DNA of 64,000 bases from NCBI GenBank assembly GCA_017515635.1, contig JAFWFO010000054.1, forward strand, positions 1 through 64,000, read 5' to 3'. The DNA comes from Selenomonadaceae bacterium (GTDB taxonomy: Bacteria > Bacillota > Negativicutes > Selenomonadales > Selenomonadaceae). The notes under the pieces are model-generated. The model saw only the letters and a program-made list of their open reading frames with translations. It made no database searches and had not been told where the DNA came from. Both the position numbers and the translations under genes were made by a program. Shown in pieces: positions 18,293-25,574 of the stretch (position 1 is the stretch's first letter; each line of letters starts with the position of its first letter).

Positions 18293-19996
18293 TTATTTTG
18301 TCCGAAGATATTTTTCCATCATGCATCCGCCTTCAAGATATTTAGGCGACACACACATTTTACAATGCACACATTTTGCCGGATCAATGAAATATTTTTC
18401 TCCGCGAACAGAAATTGCTCCCATTCGACAGAGTGATTCGCATTTAAGGCATCGCCGACAAGCGTTAAATTTACGAATTTGATAACCTGCCATTCTTTGA
18501 AGGTCAGCATGACTGGCAACATTCATTGTCTTGATTTTCACAGCGTAACCGTCCGAGCCGAACGGCGCGATTGAAATAATCGGTACAAAATTTTTAAAAT
18601 CAACAATTATCGTCTCGTGCAAAATTTTTCTGCCGAATTCGGGCGCGATTTTACCAAAGGGTACAAACATACCGATTAACTCTTCGCTGAAAGGTTTGAC
18701 TAATCGATAAATTTTTGCGTGCTCTTCAGTTGTGCAATTCGTAAATTTTAATTTGACATCTTCCGCCGAAGCAAGCCCGTTGCCACCTTGACGAGCTTTC
18801 CACTTGCCCGAATCGACATAAACTTCAGGATCAGCCTTGCCGATTTTTTTCGCAAAGTCGACAAGAAAATTTCTCCACGCCTTTGATTCGTTCGGCATGT
18901 GGATACGAGACAGGAATTGCGCACGCTGATTGTTATTCGGACAACAACGGCAACCGACGCGATCATAACCGAGCCGATACGCCGCGTTGAAGTCAAGCCC
19001 TTCGGCGAGAATGTACAGCCAAACATCAATATCCTTCCAGAAAAAAATCGGAGCCGCGACGGTTTGCCGACGAATTTTTATTGTGTCCGCGCTGTCCTCG
19101 ACGCGATTATATTTGCTGCGCGTGACTGATTCGCTTTTTCGTATGCCGTAAAAAGTCAAAACGCGTCGATTCGGATAAGTGCTGTTGATGACTTCGGCGA
19201 TTGGCCCCGTCTTGAACATCGAACAGCACCATCGAAGCATTCGGGCGGGCGGCCCTATATCTTCGCAGACTTTGAAAAAATTTTGCTCGGTATTCTCGGC
19301 GACGAAAAAAATCGCGTCGGGATGATTTTTTCTGTAGCGGTCGGCATATTCGATAGTCGACGGAAATTCAAGCGTGGTGTTGCCGAAAATGTGCACCGTA
19401 TTCGGATTGCTCAGAGCTTTAGCGACAATGTCGGCGACAACCGTAGAATCTTTGCCGCCCGAAAAAGAAACAATGATGTTTTCATCAGGAAAATTTTTCG
19501 CGGCGTCCTTCACGAAAGAAAAAGCTTCGTCTTTGAGCGCGAGCAACCTGAATTGATTGGCGCGAACAAATCGGCTGACAGTTTCGTTAAAAGCGGTGTA
19601 ATTCGGCTTGACGTTGGAAATTTTTTCGGCGATAGAGTCCGCATTCGTCTCGGCAAATTTTTTGGCGGAGACGAGCAAAGATTTTCCGTCGATGAAATAT
19701 CTGCTGCCGGAAGCCCAAACCGAACGATTCGCGAAAAATTGCAGGTCTTTATCGAGCAATGCGGCGAGCAACAATTTTTCTTCGGGGAAGACGGGGCGAA
19801 CATCCGTTGCAAGATATTTTATTTTTTCGCCACAAAGAGGACAAAGTTCTTTTTCGTTCGAGGAAGAATTTTTTATGATCGGCACCGCGCAATTCTCGCA
19901 CCAAAAAATTTCGGCCGGGAAGTCTGACGAAGTTTTTTCGCCGCAGACGGGGCAAATTGAATTGTTTGTTTCAAGGTTACAGTTCTTGCACCACAT
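18293..19996 (-). CDS. sspD: PAPS-reductase-like ATP pyrophosphatase with zinc ribbons and a 4Fe-4S domain (SspD/DndC-like)
   Basis: 567 residues. Two zinc-ribbon-like Cys clusters open the protein (WCKNC, CPVCGE, WCENC, CPLCGE within residues 2-57). The PP-loop SGGKDS lies at 179-184, followed by the reductase fold, CRCCPNNN and, at the C-terminus, ferredoxin-like clusters (CRRCLKCESLC and CVHCKMC). DndC and SspD activate the phosphodiester or carry sulfur in phosphorothioation. The zinc-ribbon plus ferredoxin arrangement recalls archaeal PAPS-reductase-like proteins, so the gene may have a mixed ancestry. I chose the ATG at 19996 because AGGA lies seven bases upstream; a frame to 20056 would run into the promoter. 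It is the first gene of the operon. Confidence 0.8.
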   Translation of the reverse strand: MWCKNCNLETNNSICPVCGEKTSSDFPAEIFWCENCAVPIIKNSSSNEKELCPLCGEKIKYLATDVRPVFPEEKLLLAALLDKDLQFFANRSVWASGSRYFIDGKSLLVSAKKFAETNADSIAEKISNVKPNYTAFNETVSRFVRANQFRLLALKDEAFSFVKDAAKNFPDENIIVSFSGGKDSTVVADIVAKALSNPNTVHIFGNTTLEFPSTIEYADRYRKNHPDAIFFVAENTEQNFFKVCEDIGPPARMLRWCCSMFKTGPIAEVINSTYPNRRVLTFYGIRKSESVTRSKYNRVEDSADTIKIRRQTVAAPIFFWKDIDVWLYILAEGLDFNAAYRLGYDRVGCRCCPNNNQRAQFLSRIHMPNESKAWRNFLVDFAKKIGKADPEVYVDSGKWKARQGGNGLASAEDVKLKFTNCTTEEHAKIYRLVKPFSEELIGMFVPFGKIAPEFGRKILHETIIVDFKNFVPIISIAPFGSDGYAVKIKTMNVASHADLQRMAGYQIRKFNACRRCLKCESLCRMGAISVRGEKYFIDPAKCVHCKMCVSPKYLEGGCMMEKYLRTK

Positions 19997-20027
19997 AGCG
20001 AAATCCTGTTTCAAATTTTTGCAGTTA

Positions 20028-20056
20028 AGTATACTACAAATTTTCAATCGTTTCAA
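20028..20056 (-). promoter_or_regulatory. Promoter of the phosphorothioation operon
   Basis: Minus-strand TTGAAA (20056-20051), a 17-base spacer and TATACT (20033-20028), about 32 bases before the preferred start of the PAPS-reductase-like gene. Both boxes are close to the sigma-A consensus. The nearby TTGAAACGATTGAAA contains a short direct repeat that could also bind a regulator. Confidence 0.65.
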
Positions 20057-20132
20057 TCGTTGTTATTGCAACTGCAAGCATTGTTATTCTCAGCTTTTTA
20101 TCGTTACTGCCGGTAGGTGTTGATAGAATGAC

Positions 20133-20161
20133 TTTACCAACTCGCTTTTATTTGTTATCAT
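20133..20161 (+). promoter_or_regulatory. Putative promoter of the chemoreceptor gene
   Basis: TTTACC, a 17-base spacer and TATCAT stand about 30 bases before the start codon. The -10 box is good and the -35 is moderate. It lies back to back with the phosphorothioation promoter. Confidence 0.4.
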
Positions 20162-20189
20162 ACAAAAAATTGCAAGAGGAAGGGTTTTG

Positions 20190-22205
20190 ATGAACAATAA
20201 ATCTGTTAAAAGCAAAATGTTGGTGCTTGTCATTCCGACTGTTGCTATCGGACTCATTTTAATGGCGACTGTTATTTTCAATTACGTCAAATCCGAATTT
20301 GAAGCTCAAATCCTGAGTTCCAGCACCCGCAACACGCTTGAAGTCGGTGAACAAGTCAGCGAATGGCTTGATAAACGAATGCTTGAAACTGCGGAGACGG
20401 CGTCCACTCCCATTGCAAAAACCGTCAATGCCGAGCTTCTGAATCAAAACAACATTTACCGTTACGGCTTGATGAAGCAACGCTATCCCGGCGTAGTCGA
20501 CAGCGTAAGTTGGGGACCGTTTGACGGTTCCGGCGTCCTTTACGGCGAAACCTCCAACGGCTTTAAAGAAATGCACAACGCCGACAAAGCTTGGTACAAA
20601 CAGACCATGAAAGGTACACAAGATTCGTTTATGTCTTCGCCCGTCGTCTCTCAAGCTACCGGTAAAATCATTGTCAATTCCATTGCCGTTGCTCGCGACG
20701 ACTCAGGCAAACCCGTTTCCATGATACTGGCGGCTATTTATGTTCAATCCGTTATGGATAAAGTTCAATCTTGCAAGCTTGGCGAACAAGGTTACAGTCT
20801 CCTTGTTTCCAAAGAAGGCGTTTATATCGTTAATCCCGACGACACCGCCATTATGAAAAAAAATATTTTGGAAGAATCTGATCCTGCGCTTGCCGAGCTT
20901 GGTCAAAAAATGTTGAGCGGCTCTGACGGCGTTTTTCAATTCACTTCTTCCGCCGGCGACAAACTTATAGCTTTTTACACTCCGATTAAATCTACCGGCT
21001 GGGGAATGGCTACTGTCGCTTACGAAGACGAACTTTTCGCGCCCGTTGCCAATGTACTCAAAATCATGGCAGTTATTTCCGTCATTCTTCTTGTGCTTAT
21101 TTCTACGGGTATTTGGCTTACGGTCAACAAAATTATGAGCCCGCTTGCCGTTATGATGGATGAGATTCGCCTTCTTTCCAAAGGTGATTTCCGTGAAAGA
21201 CCTTCAAGAGTAACCTCCTCCGACGAACTCGGATTGCTGGCAAATGCCGTTACCGAGATGCGCAAAAATGTTTCCGAAGTCATGCATTCCGTAAATTCCT
21301 CGGCAGAAAGTTTATCCGGTTCCGCCGAAGAATTGAACGCCACGACGGAACAATCTTCTGTCGCCGCCAATCAAGTCGCTCAATCTATCGTTCGCGTTGC
21401 CGCAAGTACCAGTCAACAACTTGATGCCGTCAACGACACATCCCAAGCTATCGAACATCTTAATGAATCGATTCAAGCTATGGCTTCTGATGCCGCTATC
21501 GCTGCCGATAAGAGCCGTCAAGCTTCCGATGTTGCTCGCGAAGGCGAAATTACTCTTCAACAAGCTATTGAGCAAATCAAAACCATTGAACGCACCTCTC
21601 AACAAACGACCAACTCCGTTATGACTCTCGGCGAAAACTCCAAACAAATCGGACAGATTGTCGGCACAATCAGCGGCATTGCCGAACAGACAAATTTGCT
21701 TGCGTTGAATGCGGCGATTGAAGCGGCGCGTGCCGGTGAGGCGGGCAAAGGTTTTGCGGTCGTCGCCGACGAAGTTCGTAAGCTTGCCGAATCCAGTAAG
21801 GAAGCCGCTCAACAAATTTCCGATTTGATTAAAATAACGCAGGACGATACCGACAAAGCCATTAAGGATATGGAAGTCGGCGGCGAATCTTTTAAAGTCG
21901 GAGCCCAAAATATTATTTCCATGGGCGAGGCATTCAGAAAAATTGCCGGCATTGTTGAGCAGGTAAGCGCTCAAATGCAGATCATTTCGAGTTCAACGCG
22001 CGATATGGCCACTAACGGTAAACAGATTGTTCAAAATATCCGCACTATCGGTGAAGCAAGCAAAACTGCCGCCGAAGAAGCCGAAACTGTCAGTGCCGCA
22101 ACTCAAGAGCAGACCGCTTCCGTTCACGAAATCGCCGGTGAAAGTACCAACCTTGCTCGTATGGCCGGCGAACTTCAGCAAGAAGTAAAGAAATTCAAAG
22201 TCTAA
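20190..22205 (+). CDS. Methyl-accepting chemotaxis protein (dCache sensor)
   Basis: 671 residues. A first membrane segment (about 12-32, [16 protein letters not shown]) and a second near 290-312 ([18 protein letters not shown]) bracket an extracytoplasmic domain of the dCache type, with an FYTPI strand near its end. A HAMP segment follows, then a long cytoplasmic signalling coiled coil with the conserved hairpin tip [20 protein letters not shown] (around 495-514). It feeds CheA/CheW; the ligand is not predictable. The start is ATG at 20190 with AGAGGAAGGG upstream; the TTG one codon earlier is less likely. It is the only plus-strand gene in the first 28 kb apart from the partial LRR gene, and divides the two defence blocks. 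No C-terminal pentapeptide tether is seen. Confidence 0.9.
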   Translation: MNNKSVKSKMLVLVIPTVAIGLILMATVIFNYVKSEFEAQILSSSTRNTLEVGEQVSEWLDKRMLETAETASTPIAKTVNAELLNQNNIYRYGLMKQRYPGVVDSVSWGPFDGSGVLYGETSNGFKEMHNADKAWYKQTMKGTQDSFMSSPVVSQATGKIIVNSIAVARDDSGKPVSMILAAIYVQSVMDKVQSCKLGEQGYSLLVSKEGVYIVNPDDTAIMKKNILEESDPALAELGQKMLSGSDGVFQFTSSAGDKLIAFYTPIKSTGWGMATVAYEDELFAPVANVLKIMAVISVILLVLISTGIWLTVNKIMSPLAVMMDEIRLLSKGDFRERPSRVTSSDELGLLANAVTEMRKNVSEVMHSVNSSAESLSGSAEELNATTEQSSVAANQVAQSIVRVAASTSQQLDAVNDTSQAIEHLNESIQAMASDAAIAADKSRQASDVAREGEITLQQAIEQIKTIERTSQQTTNSVMTLGENSKQIGQIVGTISGIAEQTNLLALNAAIEAARAGEAGKGFAVVADEVRKLAESSKEAAQQISDLIKITQDDTDKAIKDMEVGGESFKVGAQNIISMGEAFRKIAGIVEQVSAQMQIISSSTRDMATNGKQIVQNIRTIGEASKTAAEEAETVSAATQEQTASVHEIAGESTNLARMAGELQQEVKKFKV

Positions 22206-22235
22206 GCGCATTGTCCTAAGGTCTGTTGAAAAACT

Positions 22236-22676
22236 CTAATAGTGCCGCCAAAATATTCTCGAAACCATAGGCGACCGCAACTGCGCGGTCGTTTTTTTGT
22301 GCGCGGCTCGAAGGTCGACGGGCATTGTCAATTCGTCGTACAAGTCCGCCAAAGTCGCGGCGGGATAATTTTTTCGCACGTCCAAAATTTTTTGCACGGT
22401 CTGCTCAATTTTTTGCCGCTGATTAGTCGACGGCTCCGACCAAGGAAAATTGTTGTGGATGACATCTTTCGAGTAACGATAGCGCGATTCAAGTCGCCCG
22501 CAAATTGTTCGCATCCACGCCATATGAATCGAACTTGTTAAAATTCCAAAGTGATAAATCTGCGCGTCGGGAATCATTTGATTTGCATCTGAGCAAATAA
22601 TTTCACTCGAAACATAATCTATCGGAACATAACGGCGAAGTTCGGAACTGACACGCGGAACTATAAGAAGATGTTT
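22236..22676 (-). pseudogene. Decayed 3' fragment of a second MmeI-like restriction-methylation gene
   Basis: Reading from about 22676, a stop is followed by HLLIVPRVSSELRRYVPID, then IPDAQIYHFGILTSS, MAWMRTICGRLESRYRYSKD and FPWSEPSTNQ. These match the C-terminal region of the gene at 25575-28381 segment by segment. Near the end, an A-run (T-run on the plus strand) has lost frame: the shifted frame would read NDRAVAVAYGFENILAAL. No upstream part is present, so this is the target-recognition end of a lost second copy. Confidence 0.75.
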
Positions 22677-22919
22677 TCACAGTGGAAAAGTAGAGTGTGA
22701 TGGCAAAGGTTAAAGTTGAATCAAAAGTGCAGAGAGCAAAACAAAATTTTCAAACCGAAAAGCCGTTGACGGATGTTGTGGACGTTCCGCAAAAATCGAG
22801 GGAAAATTTTCCGCCGTTACCAATAGTTTCAACTGATTGGTATTTTAACAGTAACGAAAATTTTTGTAACCGAAAATCTCCGCCAAATTTCGACGGGTAA
22901 TTTTTTACTGAGATGTAAA
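22677..22919 (+). other. Gap with one weak small reading frame
   Basis: An ATG at 22700 opens a frame of 66 residues (MAKVKVESKVQRAKQNFQTE at its start), rich in Lys, Asn and Pro. It has only AGAG before it. No homologue, promoter or terminator is recognised. I would not call it a gene without expression data. Confidence 0.2.
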
Positions 22920-23582
22920 TTACAAGCTCGCGCCGATTTTATATGCCGCCTCGCCGAATTCGGAATTCTCGACCATTGAACGTGTGCCGCTACCCGTCGC
23001 CAAAACTTTGCCGACACTTTGCCAGCTCATGTAGCGCACAAGAGTTTCATAGTGGTTATCAAGTGCCTCCATCGTCCAATCGGCGGAATTCCATGCCGTG
23101 GCAAGGAGCAAAGATTTTTTCCCGCTAAGTTTTGTCGTGCGCGAATAAAATCTGTCGACGACCGTTTTTAACTGCGCGCTCATGCCGAAATAATACAGCG
23201 GCGTCACCAAAACCAGCAAATCGGCGGCAAGCATTTGCGGCATCAATTTCGTTTGAATCGCGTCGTTGAAAATGCAATCGCCGTCCATGCCGCACGTGTC
23301 ACAGCCGCGACAAGGGTGCGTTTCTTCGTTCGCCGCGTCGAAAACAAAAATTTCATGCCCGCCGCTCTTCGCGCCGTCGACGAAACGTTGAGCCAGATAA
23401 CGCGAAGTCGATTGATCTTCCGAATGCGGACTGCTGTTAATTACGACAATTTTCATTGGTTTGCCTCCCGAAATTTTCTGCGCGGAAATTTTTTGCGAAT
23501 CAGTCGCCGCCGTGCCGCAACCGCTCAAGTAAAGCGTGACCGCGCCCAATCCGACGACTTTCAAAAATTCTCGTCTGTCCAT
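22920..23582 (-). CDS. Tat-leader flavodoxin-fold NADPH-dependent reductase
   Basis: 220 residues. The leader MDRREFLKVVGLGAVTLYLSGC combines a twin-arginine-type RR motif with a lipobox (LSGC), suggesting an exported lipoprotein. The mature part is an NAD(P)H-dependent FMN reductase/iron-sulfur flavoprotein domain: IVVINSSPHSEDQSTSRY for FMN phosphate binding, CRGCDTCGMDGDC as the cysteine motif, and VLVTPLYYFGMSAQLK. The start at 23582 is set by the leader; the longer frame to 23714 overlaps the upstream gene. It follows the carboxymuconolactone-decarboxylase-like gene directly, so the two exported redox proteins form an operon. Substrate unknown. The first 24 coding bases are nearly identical to those of the amidase at 51752. 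Confidence 0.8.
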   Translation of the reverse strand: MDRREFLKVVGLGAVTLYLSGCGTAATDSQKISAQKISGGKPMKIVVINSSPHSEDQSTSRYLAQRFVDGAKSGGHEIFVFDAANEETHPCRGCDTCGMDGDCIFNDAIQTKLMPQMLAADLLVLVTPLYYFGMSAQLKTVVDRFYSRTTKLSGKKSLLLATAWNSADWTMEALDNHYETLVRYMSWQSVGKVLATGSGTRSMVENSEFGEAAYKIGASL

Positions 23583-23583
23583 T

Positions 23584-24360
23584 TCAATCACCGAAAACTT
23601 CTTTCGCCATCGGGAAAACTGCCCAAGCTTTCGGCCAGCCCGCGTAGAATCCCAACTGCGTAATAATTTCGACGATCTCCTCTTTCGTGACGCCGTTTGC
23701 CTTCGCGTTGGCAAGGTGATGTTTCAGCGCGTCCGTGAAAATTCCCGCGCCAATCAGCGTCGAAACGGTAACAATACTTCTGTCGTGCAGGCTTAAAATT
23801 TCGTTGCGGCTCCACACTTCGCCGAAAAGTATATCGTCGTTGTAACGGGCAAATTCCGGCGCGAAGTCTCCAAGATATTTTCTGCCGGCAGTCTGCTCAA
23901 GTTTTTTGCCGACATTCTCGAAAGTTTTCGCCGCGTCTTCGCCGTAAACTTCTTTTGCCATCGGGAAGACCGCCCAAGCTTTCGGCCAGCCCGCGTAGAA
24001 TCCGAGCTGTGTGACAATCTCAACCATTTCGTCGCGAGTAACGCCGTGTTTCTTCGCCGTTTGAATGTGATATTTCAACGAGCTGTCCAAAATGCCCGAA
24101 CCGACAAGCGCGCAGATTGTGACGATACTTCTGTCGTGCAAGCTCAAAATATCGTTGCGGCTCCACACTTCGCCGAAAAGTATATCGTCGTTGTAGCGGG
24201 CGAATTCCGGCGCGAAATCTCCAAGTCTGTCGCGTCCCGCCGTCTGCACAATTTTAGTCGCCTTAGTTTTGTCGCTCATTGTCGCCGCCTCCGTCGCCGT
24301 GAAATTCGTTGCAAGAATAATTCCCGCAGTCAATCCCGCAAAAAATTTTTTCGTCGTCAT
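23584..24360 (-). CDS. Secreted tandem carboxymuconolactone decarboxylase-family protein
   Basis: 258 residues: a signal peptide (MTTKKFFAGLTAGIILATNF, cleavage after TEAA or nearby) and two near-identical domains at about 40-130 and 155-258. Each carries DFAPEFARYNDDILFGEVWS, LSLHDRSIVT and ITQLGFYAGWPKAWAVFPMA. This is the 4-carboxymuconolactone decarboxylase fold without the CxxC of AhpD peroxidases, so a thiol-peroxidase role is unlikely. Exported two-domain forms of this family are common in anaerobes, with unknown substrate. The two halves are also close at the DNA level, offset by about 355 bases, so the duplication is recent or maintained by conversion. It forms an operon with the flavodoxin-fold gene. 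Confidence 0.85.
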   Translation of the reverse strand: MTTKKFFAGLTAGIILATNFTATEAATMSDKTKATKIVQTAGRDRLGDFAPEFARYNDDILFGEVWSRNDILSLHDRSIVTICALVGSGILDSSLKYHIQTAKKHGVTRDEMVEIVTQLGFYAGWPKAWAVFPMAKEVYGEDAAKTFENVGKKLEQTAGRKYLGDFAPEFARYNDDILFGEVWSRNEILSLHDRSIVTVSTLIGAGIFTDALKHHLANAKANGVTKEEIVEIITQLGFYAGWPKAWAVFPMAKEVFGD

Positions 24361-24383
24361 TAAATCACTCTCCTTGCCGCAAG

Positions 24384-24412
24384 ATTATCACGTCAAGCCG
24401 ACTTCAAGTCAA
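24384..24412 (-). promoter_or_regulatory. Promoter of the decarboxylase/flavoprotein operon
   Basis: Minus-strand TTGACT (24412-24407), a 17-base spacer and GATAAT (24389-24384). Each box has five of six consensus bases. It stands about 20 bases before the start at 24360. Confidence 0.6.
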
Positions 24413-24450
24413 CAAAAAAAATCCCGTCGCATTGACGGGAAAATTTTTTT
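24413..24450 (-). terminator. Intrinsic terminator after the small secreted protein gene
   Basis: CCCGTC (24423-24428), a five-base loop and GACGGG (24434-24439), flanked by A and T runs on both sides, so it can work in both directions. On the minus strand it ends the transcript of the gene at 24482-24928. Confidence 0.7.
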
Positions 24451-24481
24451 GTTCGTTTGTATGAGATGTCGTGTTTGTGTC

Positions 24482-24928
24482 TCAATCAGCGTAATCGCAA
24501 CGCGGGAAGTAATCCCAACGGAGTCTCCAACCGGCATTCCAATCGTACGTTATGTCGGGAACGTTATCCATGTTGGGGGCGATTGATCTGTCGAGGGTGA
24601 AGTCCCATGTTTTTGCACTGTGCCCGGGAATGACGAGGGGGTTTCCGCCCGGGTCGACATTGACGGTGAAACTGCCGCTGGAGAAAACCATGTTGCCGTT
24701 CGGATTGTAAATGTCAAGCATTTTGGGATCGACGCCCCAAAACTTTATGGCGCGATCTTCGTTGTTGACGAACTTCAACCTGACGCTAATCGTGTTGGAG
24801 CCGGCGTTGCATTGAATGCTGTCGACGATGACATCCGCGTTAAAAGCCTGCGCGACTTGCGGCGTGGCGGCGAACATTGCGACGAGCATCACAGCCGCCA
24901 AAGAGAACATCGAGAAAAACTTCTTCAT
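24482..24928 (-). CDS. Small secreted protein, function unknown
   Basis: 148 residues from the ATG at 24928. The signal peptide is clear: MKKFFSMFSLAAVMLVAMFA, with cleavage probably after AQA. The mature part has beta-rich sequence (NTISVRLKFVNNEDRAIKFWG) and ends in a Trp-rich stretch (WNAGWRLRWDYFPRC). It reads like a small extracytoplasmic beta-sandwich, but no family is recognised. The AAAGGAGG site is nine bases from the ATG. The leader and 5' region (about 24930-24960) are nearly the same as those of the lipoprotein gene at 52674. It is monocistronic, with its own terminator. Confidence 0.7.
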   Translation of the reverse strand: MKKFFSMFSLAAVMLVAMFAATPQVAQAFNADVIVDSIQCNAGSNTISVRLKFVNNEDRAIKFWGVDPKMLDIYNPNGNMVFSSGSFTVNVDPGGNPLVIPGHSAKTWDFTLDRSIAPNMDNVPDITYDWNAGWRLRWDYFPRCDYAD

Positions 24929-24954
24929 GAATATCAACCTCCTTTGATGGCGAA

Positions 24955-24983
24955 ATTTTATATCTGCGCGGCGAAAAATGCAA
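24955..24983 (-). promoter_or_regulatory. Putative promoter of the small secreted protein gene
   Basis: Minus-strand TTGCAT, a 17-base spacer and TAAAAT. The -35 is weak, but the same TAAAAT and leader recur before the lipoprotein gene at 52674, which supports it. Confidence 0.4.
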
Positions 24984-25161
24984 GATACGCTTTTTAAGTT
25001 TTAATTACAGTTTTTCGCGCCGAGAATTTAGCGGGCGAGTAAAAATTCCCGCCATTGTGCGATTTTAGTTCGTGGGCGGTTCCGTTCGTTTCGGTTCGTA
25101 GCCTATAAATTTAAATGCAGTTTATCGCGACCTTAAATGGTCAAAAAAATATCCGCACGCA

Positions 25162-25400
25162 ATGAAATCTTGGAAGACGAATTTGGACGCTATTGTTCCT
25201 ATTTTCAAGTTCTCGAACGCGATTTGCAGGCAACTGAATCGTCAGCGTAGTGTCTTCCCCAACGATACTGCTCTGTTAGAGGCTTTGTTCCTCGCTACCG
25301 ACCTTGCTACAAAGAAGTGGACTATGCCCTTGCACAACCGGGACTTGATTTATGGCGAGTTGTCCATTATTTTTCAAGGGTCGTTTACCTTTTTAACTTC
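25162..25400 (+). pseudogene. Remnant of an IS256-family transposase
   Basis: The frame carries a recognisable C-terminal piece of a mutator/IS256 transposase: LNRQRSVFPNDTALLEALF, ATKKWTMPLHNRD and YGELSIIFQG. Compared with the family, the YTTNAIES segment before LNRQRSVFP is missing, and one extra G near 25380 changes the final GRLP into GSFT. It is therefore dead on two counts. The remaining frame to 25548 is not coding. The rest of the 24984-25574 gap shows no gene; AT-rich sequence before 25160 has no feature I can support. Confidence 0.75.
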
Positions 25401-25460
25401 TCGGTCGGTCTTTTTTACAGAAATTTTTTCCAACTCCCGAGTCACCAACCGGTTAGGCAA

Positions 25461-25506
25461 AACGAAGCCCCGCACAGTTCCTCAGGCTGTACGGGGTTTT
25501 CGTTTT
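25461..25506. terminator. Strong hairpin terminator
   Basis: Arms AACGAAGCCCCGCACAG and CTGTACGGGGTTTTCGTT pair over a nine-base loop with two mismatches; the right arm ends in T-rich sequence. It lies between the transposase remnant and the restriction gene and could serve either strand. Confidence 0.65.
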
Positions 25507-25574
25507 GGTGATATTCATGGAACTACAATTCTCATCATGCTCTTGTAATTCGGCAGTGTCAATTTATCACACGC

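Noticed and set aside
25162-25548. Intact small transposase gene
   Set aside because: Missing internal segment and a frameshift near the end show it is a remnant.
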